Assembly: GCF_025319965.1 (NCBI RefSeq)
Contig: NZ_CP012549.1
Coordinates: 620,001-684,000, forward strand
DNA length: 64,000 nucleotides
Source: Campylobacter sp. RM16187
GTDB lineage: Bacteria; Campylobacterota; Campylobacteria; Campylobacterales; Campylobacteraceae
Reading direction: 5' to 3'
Numbering within the stretch: position 1 is the first letter of the stretch; every line of letters begins with the position of its first letter. Below the pieces are notes generated by a model. It was not told the DNA's origin. It saw only the letters and a program-made list of their open reading frames with translations, and did no database searches. The translations under genes were made by a program, and so were the position numbers. Below are positions 8,174 to 19,048 of the stretch, one piece after another.

Positions 8174-9354
8174 TGCCAAATTTTATAACTAAAAATTTAA
8201 AATCTTTAGCCTACCCGATTATTCAGGATGAGGTGGTTTTTGCATGGGAAGCAAGAGGCAGAAACTCTACTATTATCTATACTCAAAGTGGAATTGAAGA
8301 GTTTTTTGTGACTTTGAAAGAGCATAAAAATGGCTTTTTAGTAAAAGGCGATAAGATCACGAGACCTGCTCAAGTAGGGCTGCTGCAAAAGGCTTTGGTT
8401 AAATTTAAAGAGCTAAATTGCCAAGAAGTTTTAAGTGAGGCAATAGCTGTAAAAAAAACTCATTTAACGCAAAAAACTACTTATATTTCAGATACTAAAG
8501 AGCTTTTAAAAATTTTAAAAGAGCCAAGGCTATCTAAAATTTTTATAGAGATAGGATTTGGTTCCGGTAGACATCTACTCTGGCAAGCAGAAAAAAATCC
8601 TGATACTTTGGTTATAGGAATCGAAGTATATAAGCCATCAATAGAGCAGGTGGCAAAACTCGCAAAAAGTAAAAATTTAAACAATATAGTACTTATTAAT
8701 AGCGATGCTAGGTTGCTTTTGTCTTTAATTGATTCAAATTTTATAGATAAGATTTTCCTTCACTTTCCTGTGCCCTGGGATGACGCTCCTCATAGGCGAG
8801 TAGTTTCTGAAAAATTTATAAAAGAGTGCGAAAGAACTCTTAAAATAGGCGGTAGATTCGAGCTTAGAAGTGATAGTAGAAATTATACAGAGTACACTAT
8901 ATCTCAGCTTTTAAATTTGCATAGCTCAAAACTTATTGTGGATAAAAATAAATATCTTAATGTTTCAAGTAAATATGAGGATAGATGGAAAAAACAGCTT
9001 AAAGACATATATGATGTAACTTTTGAGTGCGAAATAAAAAGCGAGCCCTTAAAAACACTTATCGAGATGAAATTTGATAGCAATTATGATGTTAAAGCCA
9101 TATCAAAAAACTTTAAAAATATAACTATAAAAAAAGATGACTGCTTCTTGCATATTGAGGAGAAATTTGAGAAAAGCGAAGATGAAATTTTGCTTCGTAT
9201 ATCTTTTGGAGCATTTTCTCAGCCTGAGCAGTGCTATATCCTAATCACCCCTCAAAAGTGCGAATACTTTATAAAAAAGCCGCTTTTAACGAGAGAAAAT
9301 TTAAATGCGCATTTCGCATTAAAGGAGTATTTGGCTAATGCAAAAGATTATTAG
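8173..9354 (+). CDS. trmB: tRNA (guanine-N7)-methyltransferase TrmB
   Basis: An S-adenosylmethionine-dependent enzyme that makes m7G46 in tRNA. The SAM motif IEIGFGSGRH spans about 125-134, and the TrmB signature FPVPWDDAPHRR spans 198-209. At 393 residues it is much longer than the usual ~220-240. It has about 115 extra residues before the core and a C-terminal extension of roughly 90, a layout I recall from other campylobacters. The ATG overlaps the flpA stop by one base (TAATG), so translation is coupled. Confidence 0.88.
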   Translation: MPNFITKNLKSLAYPIIQDEVVFAWEARGRNSTIIYTQSGIEEFFVTLKEHKNGFLVKGDKITRPAQVGLLQKALVKFKELNCQEVLSEAIAVKKTHLTQKTTYISDTKELLKILKEPRLSKIFIEIGFGSGRHLLWQAEKNPDTLVIGIEVYKPSIEQVAKLAKSKNLNNIVLINSDARLLLSLIDSNFIDKIFLHFPVPWDDAPHRRVVSEKFIKECERTLKIGGRFELRSDSRNYTEYTISQLLNLHSSKLIVDKNKYLNVSSKYEDRWKKQLKDIYDVTFECEIKSEPLKTLIEMKFDSNYDVKAISKNFKNITIKKDDCFLHIEEKFEKSEDEILLRISFGAFSQPEQCYILITPQKCEYFIKKPLLTRENLNAHFALKEYLANAKDY

Positions 9355-10009
9355 TTCTCATGGTCTTTCTCTCGGGTATAATCAAAATGAACTTATAGTC
9401 CAAAATGTGGATTTAGATATAAGCGCTAGTGATTTTGTGATAATAACAGGAAAAAGCGGTAGCGGTAAATCAACTATCGTTAAATCGCTTTACGGTGAGA
9501 TTAAGCCATATTCCGGCTCTCTTGAGGTTTGTCTTGCTAATATGAACAATATAAGCCAAAAAAAACTTAGTGAAGTTAGGCAAAAAATTGGGATCATATT
9601 TCAAAATTACCGCCTGATAAATGAGTGGAGTGTCGAGAGGAACGTGATGCTGCCGCTTATGATAAAAGGGCTTGCGCATAATGTATGTAAAAATCAAGCT
9701 CATAAGCTGCTAAAGCATGTAAATTTACTGCATAAAGCTCATAAATTTCCTCTTGAGCTAAGCGGAGGAGAGCAGCAGCGAGTAGCGATGGCAAGGGCTT
9801 TAGCACATAATCCAAATTTGCTTTTATGCGATGAGCCTACTGGAAATTTAGATGACTATTCAAGCGATGTTATATGGTCGCTTTTACGCTCTGCAAGAGA
9901 GTTTTTAGGCACCTGCGTGGTAGTTGTAACTCATAAAATCCCGTCTACTTTAAGAGTGCATTATCGCCACTTCGTGATAGAAAACGGAGGCGTGCATGAG
10001 ATCTCTTAA
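9338..10009 (+). CDS. ftsE: cell-division ABC ATPase FtsE
   Basis: A 223-residue cytoplasmic ATPase of the FtsEX complex, which transmits ATP hydrolysis through FtsX to activate septal wall hydrolysis. Walker [10 protein letters not shown] spans 38-46, the ABC signature LSGGEQQR 141-148 and Walker B LLLCDE 161-166, followed by PTGNLD. It is preceded by AAGGAG and overlaps trmB by 17 bases and ftsX by 14. The direct ftsX neighbour, and an EnvC-like gene after that, make the FtsE assignment firm over LolD-like ATPases. Confidence 0.9.
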   Translation: MQKIISSHGLSLGYNQNELIVQNVDLDISASDFVIITGKSGSGKSTIVKSLYGEIKPYSGSLEVCLANMNNISQKKLSEVRQKIGIIFQNYRLINEWSVERNVMLPLMIKGLAHNVCKNQAHKLLKHVNLLHKAHKFPLELSGGEQQRVAMARALAHNPNLLLCDEPTGNLDDYSSDVIWSLLRSAREFLGTCVVVVTHKIPSTLRVHYRHFVIENGGVHEIS

Positions 10010-10811
10010 AAATCATTTCGGAGTTATCTTTCCTCTTATTGCTCTTCTTTTTTGTATCCAGTTTATAACTCTTGTGGGTAATGTCATAAAAGATTATGAA
10101 AAACTTATGAGTGAGGATTATAATATCATAGTAGTTAGCTCAAAAGATCTGAATAGCTCTAATATAAAGCCTTTGGTAAGTGATTTTGAATCCATCGAGA
10201 GATTGAGTACAAAATCGGTTTTAGATAGACTTTCTAAGGATATTTCAGCCAAAAATTTAAATATTTTACAGAATTCTTTACCTAAATTTTACTCCATTAA
10301 ACTGCAAATTTTTCCAAGTGTTGAATATATGGAGGAGATTAAAGCAAAGCTTTTGAAAGTAAATGGCGTTAGTAGAGTGGAGACATTTTCAAAGACTCAT
10401 AATAAGATTTATAAAATTTTAAATCTAATTAAAAAAATATCTGAAATTTTTTCTATTTTAATTGTTATTTTAGGACTTATGCTAGTGCTAAAACAGATGA
10501 GAATTTGGCTATACGAGCATAAGGAACGAATAGACATCATGACTCTCTTTGGCGCATCTTTTTGGCTAAAATCAGGAGTGCTATATAAGATGGCTGTAGT
10601 TGATTCTATTATTGCTACTATTATTGTTACCGTATTTTACTATTTGCTGCCTGATTTTAATGTTGTAAGTTTTATGATGGATGAGGTTGGTTTAAAAATT
10701 CCTAACGTGGACATAATATATGAAGGAGGTAGGCTACTTGCCATATCTTTGGCGCTTAGCATAATAGCAGTTTCTTTGGTTATGAGAGAGGCTAAAAAGA
10801 ACAGCATATGA
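9996..10811 (+). CDS. ftsX: cell-division membrane protein FtsX
   Basis: A 271-residue integral membrane partner of FtsE. One N-terminal membrane segment (about 9-28) is followed by a periplasmic domain of about 120 residues, then three further segments near 148-170, 195-215 and 243-263, the type VII ABC transporter layout. The periplasmic domain is where FtsX recruits EnvC-type activators, and such a gene follows with a 4-base ATGA overlap. Sequence similarity across FtsX proteins is low, so the call rests on topology and position. Confidence 0.88.
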   Translation: MRSLKNHFGVIFPLIALLFCIQFITLVGNVIKDYEKLMSEDYNIIVVSSKDLNSSNIKPLVSDFESIERLSTKSVLDRLSKDISAKNLNILQNSLPKFYSIKLQIFPSVEYMEEIKAKLLKVNGVSRVETFSKTHNKIYKILNLIKKISEIFSILIVILGLMLVLKQMRIWLYEHKERIDIMTLFGASFWLKSGVLYKMAVVDSIIATIIVTVFYYLLPDFNVVSFMMDEVGLKIPNVDIIYEGGRLLAISLALSIIAVSLVMREAKKNSI

Positions 10812-12058
10812 AAATTTTACTATTTTTATTATTTTTTTTAGGAGCATCATTTTGTGCTAGTACTGATGATAAAATTAAAGTGCAGACGTCATCTTTGCAA
10901 CTTTCAAATCAAATAGCAAGTAAGCTAAATAAAAAATTAGATGACTTAGCTAAAGACATCAAGGATGGAGAGTCGGAACTAGAGAAAATAGATTCTAAAA
11001 TGAAAGAGTTATTAGCTCAGATTGCTGAGCTTGAAAATAGAGCAAGCAGTGCAAATAGCGAGCTTAAAAAGCTAAATGAACAAAATAGCGAACTCTTGCA
11101 AAATCAAAGACTTATAGAGCAAAATATGATACGTATAATATCAGATCATTTTGCGTTTGATCTTATTGCACCAAAAGAGTATGAGGATAGCAACGAAAGC
11201 ATAATCGCAACTGAAATTTTGGCTAATTTAAATAGCGTGATAAAAGATGATTTCAAAAATTTAGTTAAGGATTATGAAAAGACCACAAATTCAATCAAAG
11301 ATCAAAATGATAAGATACAAAATATACAGGCTGATTTAAAAACTTATAAACAAAAGCGAACGGAGCTTGCGTTGCTTCAAAGTGAACAGTCTAAGACCGT
11401 GGCTAATTTAAAGCAAGATAGGCAGAGCTATTCTAAAAAATTATCTATGATTCAAGAGCAGCAAAAAGAGATAAGAAAGACTCTAGAGGAGCTTAAAATA
11501 GTCGCAAGACAAGAGATTGAAGAGGCAAAGAGGCTAGCGGAGCAAAAAGAAGCCGAAAAAACAAAAAAAGATAAAAAGCATAAAAAAGATAAAGATACTA
11601 AAGATGAAAAAAACAATGGTTCTGTTAAGCAAGTGGGCTCAAGCTATCAGGCAAGTTTGGTGAAAAAATATAGCGGAGAAAAGACGATAGCCCCTCTTGA
11701 TAGCTTTACTGTTAAGCAAAAATTCGGAAACTATATCGATCCTATATATAATATTAAAATTTTTAATGAGTCCGTAGTGCTAAGCTCTCAAACCGCTGAT
11801 GCAAAGGTAAAAAGCGTATTAAATGGCAAAGTTGTATTCGCAAAGGATACGGCTATGCTGGATAAGGTTGTAATTATAGAAAATGCAAACGGAATTCATA
11901 CTATCTATGCACATCTTAGCCAAATAGCGCCTACTGTAAAAGTTGGCAAAAAGGTTCAAAAAGGCTATGTTATAGGACGAGTATCAAAAGATCTAACATT
12001 TGAAGTAACTCAAAAAAATTACCATATAGATCCGCTTGAAATGATAACCCTTAAATAG
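10808..12058 (+). CDS. EnvC-like murein hydrolase activator (degenerate LytM)
   Basis: A 416-residue periplasmic protein. A signal peptide (1-18) is followed by a long coiled coil (about 28-230), a Lys/Asp-rich linker (about 245-275) and a C-terminal LytM/M23 domain (about 295-416). The zinc site is degraded: the H-x-G-x-D segment reads FNESVVL, and the catalytic His of LHFEV is Thr in LTFEV. Only the YAHLS histidine remains. Loss of the site is what EnvC-type amidase activators show, so the protein probably activates AmiA (17.6-19.0 kb) under FtsEX control rather than cutting peptidoglycan itself. It overlaps ftsX by 4 bases. Confidence 0.85.
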   Translation: MKILLFLLFFLGASFCASTDDKIKVQTSSLQLSNQIASKLNKKLDDLAKDIKDGESELEKIDSKMKELLAQIAELENRASSANSELKKLNEQNSELLQNQRLIEQNMIRIISDHFAFDLIAPKEYEDSNESIIATEILANLNSVIKDDFKNLVKDYEKTTNSIKDQNDKIQNIQADLKTYKQKRTELALLQSEQSKTVANLKQDRQSYSKKLSMIQEQQKEIRKTLEELKIVARQEIEEAKRLAEQKEAEKTKKDKKHKKDKDTKDEKNNGSVKQVGSSYQASLVKKYSGEKTIAPLDSFTVKQKFGNYIDPIYNIKIFNESVVLSSQTADAKVKSVLNGKVVFAKDTAMLDKVVIIENANGIHTIYAHLSQIAPTVKVGKKVQKGYVIGRVSKDLTFEVTQKNYHIDPLEMITLK

Positions 12059-12093
12059 ATATTTGAGATAAAAGATTAGCAGAATTTAAACAC

Positions 12094-12108
12094 TTTTTTG
12101 CTAAAATG
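12094..12108 (+). promoter_or_regulatory. possible promoter of pyrH
   Basis: A T-run followed by TTGCTAAAAT lies about 25 bases upstream of the pyrH ATG (12130). It resembles an extended -10 element. This is the only gap over 60 bases between flpA and rpoZ, so a new transcript may begin here. The match is moderate and no -35 is evident. Confidence 0.3.
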
Positions 12109-12120
12109 CTTGAATTTTAA

Positions 12121-12849
<729 letters not shown>

Positions 12850-12870
12850 AATAAAGATTAAGGAGAAATA

Positions 12871-13089
12871 ATGAGAATAGAAGAGGTGGCCGCGAAAGCA
12901 TTAAAAACGGTTGAAGGTGATAGATATAAGCTATCTTTAGTAGTGGCAAAACGCGCAGAAGCTTTGGCTGCAGGAGCTAAAAGTTTGCTTGATAAAGATG
13001 TAAGCAAGATGAAATTTGCAGATATTGCACTTTGCGAAATTGCCGAAGGAAAAATTAGTCTAGAGGCTATCATTGAAACAGCAAAATAG
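12871..13089 (+). CDS. rpoZ: RNA polymerase omega subunit RpoZ
   Basis: A 72-residue small subunit that stabilises the beta-prime chain of RNA polymerase. [10 protein letters not shown] at the start, [15 protein letters not shown] in the middle and the short Ala-rich helices are typical. It is shorter than the ~90-residue E. coli protein, as expected for this class. AAGGAG precedes the ATG. The following spoT gene starts inside its last codons (17-base overlap), so polymerase omega and the ppGpp enzyme are translationally coupled, the common rpoZ-spoT pairing. Confidence 0.93.
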   Translation: MRIEEVAAKALKTVEGDRYKLSLVVAKRAEALAAGAKSLLDKDVSKMKFADIALCEIAEGKISLEAIIETAK

Positions 13090-15256
13090 CGGGATTTTTT
13101 TAGAACAACTCATTGAAGATATAGTTGTTTGTAAGGATGTAGCCGGTGCTAGAGATATTTTAGCCTCTCTTTGTAATATTACCCCAAACATAGAAAAGGC
13201 TATTAGCTGCTGTATAACATCTCATGCCGGGCAATTTAGAAAGAGCGGAGAGCCTTACGCGATACACCCTATATTGGTATCTTCTATCGTGGCTCATATG
13301 GGTGGTGATGAGAGTATGATAATATCTGCTATCTTGCACGATGTAGTGGAGGATACGGATTGCTCTACTGAGACTGTCAGAGAGGAATTTGGAGAAGAGG
13401 TAGCAAAGCTGGTAGAGGGACTTACTAAAATTGTAGCCATTAGGGAGGATAAGCTGGCCAGTTCTGAGTCAAACGAGCGTCTAGCAGCCTCTGCTATGAC
13501 ATTTCGTAAGATGCTTTTAGTGTCTATTGAAGATGTTCGTGTGCTTGTAGTAAAGCTTTGCGATAGACTTCATAATATGATAACCCTAGATGCTTTAAGA
13601 CCCGAAAAGCAAAAGCGAATCGCAGAAGAGACTCTTATGGTTTATGCTCCTATTGCTCACAGACTAGGAATCTCTTCCATAAAAAATATACTTGAGGATA
13701 TAAGTTTTAAATATGCACTTCCTGAAGAGTATAAAAAAATAGACAAATATGTAGATGAGCATAAGCAAGAGCTTCAGTTAAAGCTAAATTCGTTTATAGA
13801 AAAGATTAGTCAAATTTTACTTCAAAACGGTTTTAATGAAAGCAGTTTTGATATACAAAAGCGTGTAAAGCATCACTATTCCATCTATCTTAAGATGCAA
13901 AGAAAGGGAATATCCATAGAGGAGGTTTTAGATCTTCTTGCGGCTAGAATTTTAGTCAGAGAGCCTCATGATTGTTATTTGGCACTCGGGCTTTTACATA
14001 TAAATTTTAACCCTCTTATATCAAGATTTAAGGACTATATCGCACTTCCTAAACAAAATGGATACCAAACTATTCATACTACAATTTTTGATAATAAAAG
14101 CATTTTTGAAGTCCAAATTCGCACCTTTGATATGCACAAGACCGCAGAATACGGAGTTGCAGCCCACTGGAAGTATAAAAGCGGAGGATTTTTAAATCCT
14201 AAGCTTGATTGGCTAAGTGATATCGGTATGCAAAACGAGAGTGAAAATAACCCTGAAGAGCTATATGAGTATGCAAAAGATAGCCTATACGTAGAGGATA
14301 TTGCCGTTTATTCGCCAAAGGGAGATATTTTTACTCTGCCGCGCGGAGCTACTGCGCTTGATTATGCCTATGAGATTCACACCGAGATAGGACTGCATGC
14401 TAAAGAGGCTTATGTAAACCGCATTAGAGTTTCGCTTCTAACCGAGCTAAAAAATGGAGATATAGTAAATATTGTCACAGGAGACGAGCCAAAATATCGC
14501 TGCTCTTGGCTTGGAAGCGTAAAAACAGGCAAGGCAAAGGCTACCATAAGATCGCTTTGTAAGCAGAAAATCAAGGATATAAACAATATCGTCGCACTTG
14601 AAATTTTAAGTGGAATTTTTGGGGTATCTACTAATAGAATCCTTGTTTGGCTTGAGAGCGAAAAGATGACAAAAAGAGTATTTAGAGCCGCCTATGACTC
14701 CGTATACCTTCAAGATGTCGTAAATGCGCTTAAGAAATATATCAAAAAAGATCGTCCATTTGCTCTTGCTTTAACAGATAAATATCTTGTTAGAAAGCAG
14801 AAATTTGATCATATAGTTATCTATTCAAACCATAAAATAAGCAGTGTAGAGTTTGATTACTGTTGCAATCCAAAAAGAGGCGATGATATTATGGGCTTTA
14901 GAAATGATCATCACGTAACCGTTCACCATAAGCTATGTGAGCGTGCTATGAAGTTAGCCGAATATAAGAATGAGATGATTTTTGTAAAATGGACTAGAAA
15001 TGCTCCTCATAGATATAAGATCATATTAAGTCTAGAAAATCGTCGCGGTTCTTTGGCGGAGTTTTTAACTTATTTGGCTAGATTACAGGTGGATCTGGTT
15101 ACTATAACGCTTTCCGAGGCAAATGATATTGCAGCAGACGTATTTAATCTCACCATAGAGCTTAATGAGAATTTGGATGTGAATGATATTAAAGAGAGAC
15201 TAAGGGATCGTTATAAGATAATGGAATTTGTATCTCTTGATGATGCGTATAATTAA
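13073..15256 (+). CDS. spoT: bifunctional (p)ppGpp synthetase/hydrolase SpoT/Rel
   Basis: A 727-residue stringent-response enzyme. The HD hydrolase domain has its histidine-aspartate pair at 89-90 in [10 protein letters not shown]. The synthetase domain is near 230-350 with [15 protein letters not shown] domain (about 395-460) begins [25 protein letters not shown], followed by a helical region and a C-terminal ACT domain (about 655-720). Both catalytic halves look intact, as expected for the single long RSH enzyme of campylobacters. The start is TTG at 13073, inside rpoZ, with GAGG upstream. Confidence 0.93.
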   Translation: MKQQNSGIFLEQLIEDIVVCKDVAGARDILASLCNITPNIEKAISCCITSHAGQFRKSGEPYAIHPILVSSIVAHMGGDESMIISAILHDVVEDTDCSTETVREEFGEEVAKLVEGLTKIVAIREDKLASSESNERLAASAMTFRKMLLVSIEDVRVLVVKLCDRLHNMITLDALRPEKQKRIAEETLMVYAPIAHRLGISSIKNILEDISFKYALPEEYKKIDKYVDEHKQELQLKLNSFIEKISQILLQNGFNESSFDIQKRVKHHYSIYLKMQRKGISIEEVLDLLAARILVREPHDCYLALGLLHINFNPLISRFKDYIALPKQNGYQTIHTTIFDNKSIFEVQIRTFDMHKTAEYGVAAHWKYKSGGFLNPKLDWLSDIGMQNESENNPEELYEYAKDSLYVEDIAVYSPKGDIFTLPRGATALDYAYEIHTEIGLHAKEAYVNRIRVSLLTELKNGDIVNIVTGDEPKYRCSWLGSVKTGKAKATIRSLCKQKIKDINNIVALEILSGIFGVSTNRILVWLESEKMTKRVFRAAYDSVYLQDVVNALKKYIKKDRPFALALTDKYLVRKQKFDHIVIYSNHKISSVEFDYCCNPKRGDDIMGFRNDHHVTVHHKLCERAMKLAEYKNEMIFVKWTRNAPHRYKIILSLENRRGSLAEFLTYLARLQVDLVTITLSEANDIAADVFNLTIELNENLDVNDIKERLRDRYKIMEFVSLDDAYN

Positions 15257-15272
15257 AATTTAAGGAGAAGAA

Positions 15273-16487
15273 GTGGCTGATATTGCAAAAATTATAGACG
15301 AGATAAAAAAGGGTGTTGCAGAGATAATTGGCGAAGAGCAGGTTGTAGAGCTTGTAAAAAGATATTATGAAAAAGGCGAAAATTTTTATGTAAAAGCAGG
15401 CTTTGATCCTACTGCGCCAGACCTTCACCTAGGTCACTCCGTAGTGCTTACTAAGATGGCATTTCTTCAAAAGCATGGCGCTATAGTGCAGTTTTTGATA
15501 GGTGATTTTACCGGTCAAATAGGCGATCCAAGCGGTAAATCAGCCACTAGAAAGAAGCTTGACAAAGAGACTGTGGCTAAAAATGCCAAAACTTACGAAG
15601 AGCAGGTTTTTAAAATTTTAGATCCTAAAAAAACCGTAATAATGTTTAACTCAAAGTGGTGTAACGAGCTTGGAGCGGCAGGTATTGTTGAGCTAACAAG
15701 CACTTTTCCCGTGGCTAGAATGCTTGAGCGTGATGATTTCGAGAAGAGATTTAAGTCCGGTAGCTCCATATCCATAAGTGAGTTTTTATACCCTCTTTTA
15801 CAAGGTTATGATAGCGTAGCTATGAAATGCGATATAGAGATGGGAGGAACAGACCAGAAATTTAACCTTCTAATGGGTAGAACTCTGCAAAGAATTTATA
15901 ATATCGGAAAAGAGCAAGCGGTTATAATGATGCCGCTTCTTGAAGGGCTTGACGGCGTAAATAAGATGAGTAAAAGCTTGGGTAATTATATAGGAGTAAC
16001 GGATAATGCAAATGATATGTTTGGTAAAATTTTAAGCATTAGCGATGATCTTATGTGGAGATACTATGAGCTTTTGAGTGATAAAAGTGTGGATGAGATA
16101 AAGAGTCTAAAAGATGATGTTGATAGTGGCAAAGCACATCCAAAGGCTGTAAAAGAGGCTCTTGCATTAGAAATAACGGCACGCTATCATGGCGAATCGG
16201 TTGCCAACGAGGCTAAGGCTGAATTTGACCGAGTTCATACTCAAAATCAAATTCCAGCAGAGCTTGAAGAATTTAATCTTAAGGCTCCAGTTTGGATAGT
16301 CGAGGCTTTGGTTCATTGTAAATTAAGCTCTACAAATTCTCAAGCAAGACGAGATATAAGTGCAAATGCGGTTAGTATAGATCAAAAGAAAATTTCCGAT
16401 GAACAGTTAAAACTTAGCGTTGGAGAGTATATTTTACAAGTAGGCAAGAGAAAATTCGCAAAACTAAAGGTAGTAGATGGAGTTTAA
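15273..16487 (+). CDS. tyrS: tyrosyl-tRNA synthetase TyrS
   Basis: A class I synthetase of 404 residues charging tRNA-Tyr. The HIGH motif appears as HLGH at 52-55, the tyrosine-binding GGTDQKFN at 191-198 and KMSKS at 231-235, with a C-terminal S4-like RNA-binding domain (about 340-404). The start is GTG, 3 bases after a strong AAGGAGAAGAA site. The gene overlaps the next by 11 bases. Confidence 0.95.
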   Translation: MADIAKIIDEIKKGVAEIIGEEQVVELVKRYYEKGENFYVKAGFDPTAPDLHLGHSVVLTKMAFLQKHGAIVQFLIGDFTGQIGDPSGKSATRKKLDKETVAKNAKTYEEQVFKILDPKKTVIMFNSKWCNELGAAGIVELTSTFPVARMLERDDFEKRFKSGSSISISEFLYPLLQGYDSVAMKCDIEMGGTDQKFNLLMGRTLQRIYNIGKEQAVIMMPLLEGLDGVNKMSKSLGNYIGVTDNANDMFGKILSISDDLMWRYYELLSDKSVDEIKSLKDDVDSGKAHPKAVKEALALEITARYHGESVANEAKAEFDRVHTQNQIPAELEEFNLKAPVWIVEALVHCKLSSTNSQARRDISANAVSIDQKKISDEQLKLSVGEYILQVGKRKFAKLKVVDGV

Positions 16488-17574
16488 ATCGATAAAAATT
16501 GGAAAATATGAGATAAAGTACCCAATAATTCAAGGCGGAATGGGGCTTGGTATAAGTTGGGACAAGCTGGCTGGCAACGTAAGCTTGGAAGGAGGTCTAG
16601 GAGTAATAAGCTCTGTTGGTACCGGATATTATGAAAATAGAGCACATATAACCAAAGAGCTAAATTCAAAACCGCTTGGAAGTGAAAATTTCTATTCACG
16701 TGAGGGTCTTAAGGCTGTAATTGATAATGCTAGAAAAATTTGCGGAGATCTGCCTCTTGGAGTAAATATACTATATGCCAGCAACGATTATGCCAGAACC
16801 GTAAAAGATGCCTGCGAACACGGTATAAATATAATAATAAGTGGAGCAGGACTACCTACAAATTTGCCAGAATTCACACAAAATTTCAAAGACGTAGCAT
16901 TAGTTCCGATAGTATCTTCCGCTAAAGCTCTTAAGATCATCTGCAAACGTTGGACAATGAGATATAACCGTCTTCCTGATGCTGTGATTTTAGAAGGACC
17001 TCTTAGCGGAGGACATCAAGGCTTTACATACGAGCAATGCCTAGATCCAGAGTATCAACTTGAAAATCTAATAAAACCTGTTAAAGATGAGATAAAAGAG
17101 TGGGGCGATTTTCCGCTTTTTGCGGCGGGCGGCATCTGGGATAAAGATGATATAAAAAGAGTCTGTGATCTCGGTGCTGACGGAGTGCAGATGGGAACGA
17201 GATTTATAGGTACTCACGAGTGCGATGCGAGCAAAGATTTTAAGGATGTGATATTGAATGCGAAAAAAGAGGATATCGAGCTTATTAAAAGTCCGGTTGG
17301 ATATCCTGCACGCGGAGTAAGGACTAATTTATTAGACTTAGTGGATAAAAAGGCTGGTCCAAAGATAAGTTGTATCAGTAATTGTGTGGCGCCTTGTCAA
17401 CGCGGCAAAGAGGCTAAAGAGGTCGGGTATTGTATAGCCGATAGGCTTTTTGACGCATTTTCAGGAGTTAAAGAAACCGGACTATTTTTTACTGGTGCAA
17501 ATGGGTATAAGCTAAACGAGATAATCAGTGTAAAAGAGCTTTTTAAAAAACTAATACATGGCGAAAATAATTAG
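16477..17574 (+). CDS. nitronate monooxygenase family flavoprotein
   Basis: A 365-residue FMN-binding TIM-barrel protein of the 2-nitropropane dioxygenase/nitronate monooxygenase group. QGGMG at 19-23, SGAG near 122, GGHQG at 178-182 with the candidate catalytic His180, AAGG at 216-219 and ADGVQMGTRF at 234-243 form the flavin site. A C-terminal Cys-containing segment (CISNCVAPC) is present. FabK-type enoyl-ACP reductases share this fold, so the substrate is not certain. It sits between tyrS and amiA with short overlaps on both sides. Confidence 0.8.
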   Translation: MEFKSIKIGKYEIKYPIIQGGMGLGISWDKLAGNVSLEGGLGVISSVGTGYYENRAHITKELNSKPLGSENFYSREGLKAVIDNARKICGDLPLGVNILYASNDYARTVKDACEHGINIIISGAGLPTNLPEFTQNFKDVALVPIVSSAKALKIICKRWTMRYNRLPDAVILEGPLSGGHQGFTYEQCLDPEYQLENLIKPVKDEIKEWGDFPLFAAGGIWDKDDIKRVCDLGADGVQMGTRFIGTHECDASKDFKDVILNAKKEDIELIKSPVGYPARGVRTNLLDLVDKKAGPKISCISNCVAPCQRGKEAKEVGYCIADRLFDAFSGVKETGLFFTGANGYKLNEIISVKELFKKLIHGENN

Positions 17575-19048
17575 GGTTATTTTATTTTTTTTGTTTATTG
17601 CTACAGTGGGAATTTGCTCTACTTTTGATGCTAGGATAAAGAATTTTGACGATAAATTTCTAAAGGCAAATAAAACTATCAAGCTTGAACTCCATCAGGA
17701 TATGAAGGGATTATATATAAAGTCCGTCATAGATAATGATGATAAAATCAGAGTCGAGATATTAAAAAGACTGATTGAAAGCTCAAAAGCATTAGGATTA
17801 GGCTCTAATCCGTATGAAAGAGAGCTGGAGTCATTAGTACAAGCGGCGCAAAAAGATAGTAAAAATAATAAAAAGTTACAAAAAGAGTCAAAGGGATCAA
17901 ATCAGCCATTAATAACAGCTAAAGAAAATTACTCAAATAAATCAATTCAAATTCTAAAAGTTATCGAACATCCAAATGGCTTGGAGATAAAATTTAGTAG
18001 TCCTATTTTTGAAAGTAGTATAAAACATTTTAAACTGAATTCAAAAAACCATTTTAGAAATGTGTATGACTTAAACAGAGTCTGGATAAGTAAGCCTCAA
18101 GCTTTTAAAAATATAATATCTGATGAGATCAAGGTAAGCCAGTTTGATAAAAATACTATCAGAGTCGTATTTTCTCACAAAAAAGAGCAAAAAATAAATT
18201 TCAAAATAAAACAAAATTCTATATTTTTCGCGCTTGATAAAGTGGAATTGGAAAATTTAGCATCAAATTCAAAAAGTCAGCAAAAAACTGAACTTAAAGA
18301 CGATAAGAGTAAAAAACAAAATTCTAATCTATCTAAAAAAATAGTTAAAACTAAGATTAGTACATCAAACAAGATCATAGTCCTTGACGCAGGACACGGC
18401 GGCGATGATCCCGGTGCGATAGGCGGCGCAAAACTTAAAGAGAAAAATATCGTCTTAAGCATAGCTCTTAAGGCGGGAGATGAGCTTAAAAAGCGTGGAT
18501 ACAAGGTGTATTACACCCGCACAAAGGATAAATTTATCAATCTTAGAAGCAGAACAAAGCTTGCAAACGATAAACTCGCCGATCTTTTCATATCCGTTCA
18601 TGCAAATGCCGCGCCAAATAAAGAAAAAGGCGCTGTTATGCAGGGTATCGAGACGTTTTTCCTTTCTCCTGCAAGAAGCGAGCGCAGCAAAAACGTAGCC
18701 GCACTTGAAAACAAATCAGACATAGATGAGATGAATTTCTTCTCCAAACAGACCTTTTTAAACTTCTTAAACAGAGAAAAAATCATCGCTTCAAACAAGC
18801 TTGCCATAGACATTCAGCGAGAGGTGCTTGCACGCACTAAAAAGATAAATTCAAAGGTTGTTGATGGCGGAGTAAGAGAAGCGCCGTTTTGGGTTCTAGT
18901 AGGTGCGCTTATGCCTGCTGTCTTGCTTGAGGTGGGTTATATCTCGCATCCTGATGAGGGCAAGCTCATAGGCAAATCAAACTACCAAGATGCGATCGCT
19001 AAAGGTATCGCTGACGGTGTTGATGTCTATTTTGCAAATCAGCAATGA
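17558..19048 (+). CDS. amiA: N-acetylmuramoyl-L-alanine amidase AmiA/AmiC type
   Basis: A 496-residue secreted zinc amidase that cuts the bond between muramic acid and the stem peptide to split daughter cells. A signal peptide (1-20) is followed by an AMIN-type domain (about 120-230), a Ser/Lys/Asn-rich linker (about 230-272) and an Amidase_3 domain (about 275-490). The domain contains DAGHGGDDPG with zinc ligand His280, ISVHANAAPN and LLEVGYIS with the catalytic Glu. Its likely activator is the EnvC-like protein of the same gene run. Base composition rises sharply at about 18360, where the catalytic domain begins. It overlaps mnmC by 4 bases. Confidence 0.92.
   Translation: MAKIIRVILFFLFIATVGICSTFDARIKNFDDKFLKANKTIKLELHQDMKGLYIKSVIDNDDKIRVEILKRLIESSKALGLGSNPYERELESLVQAAQKDSKNNKKLQKESKGSNQPLITAKENYSNKSIQILKVIEHPNGLEIKFSSPIFESSIKHFKLNSKNHFRNVYDLNRVWISKPQAFKNIISDEIKVSQFDKNTIRVVFSHKKEQKINFKIKQNSIFFALDKVELENLASNSKSQQKTELKDDKSKKQNSNLSKKIVKTKISTSNKIIVLDAGHGGDDPGAIGGAKLKEKNIVLSIALKAGDELKKRGYKVYYTRTKDKFINLRSRTKLANDKLADLFISVHANAAPNKEKGAVMQGIETFFLSPARSERSKNVAALENKSDIDEMNFFSKQTFLNFLNREKIIASNKLAIDIQREVLARTKKINSKVVDGGVREAPFWVLVGALMPAVLLEVGYISHPDEGKLIGKSNYQDAIAKGIADGVDVYFANQQ

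Noticed and set aside
10808-12058. Active M23 endopeptidase for the LytM protein after ftsX
   Set aside because: Three of the four zinc or catalytic ligand positions are substituted, which fits an activator and not a peptidase.
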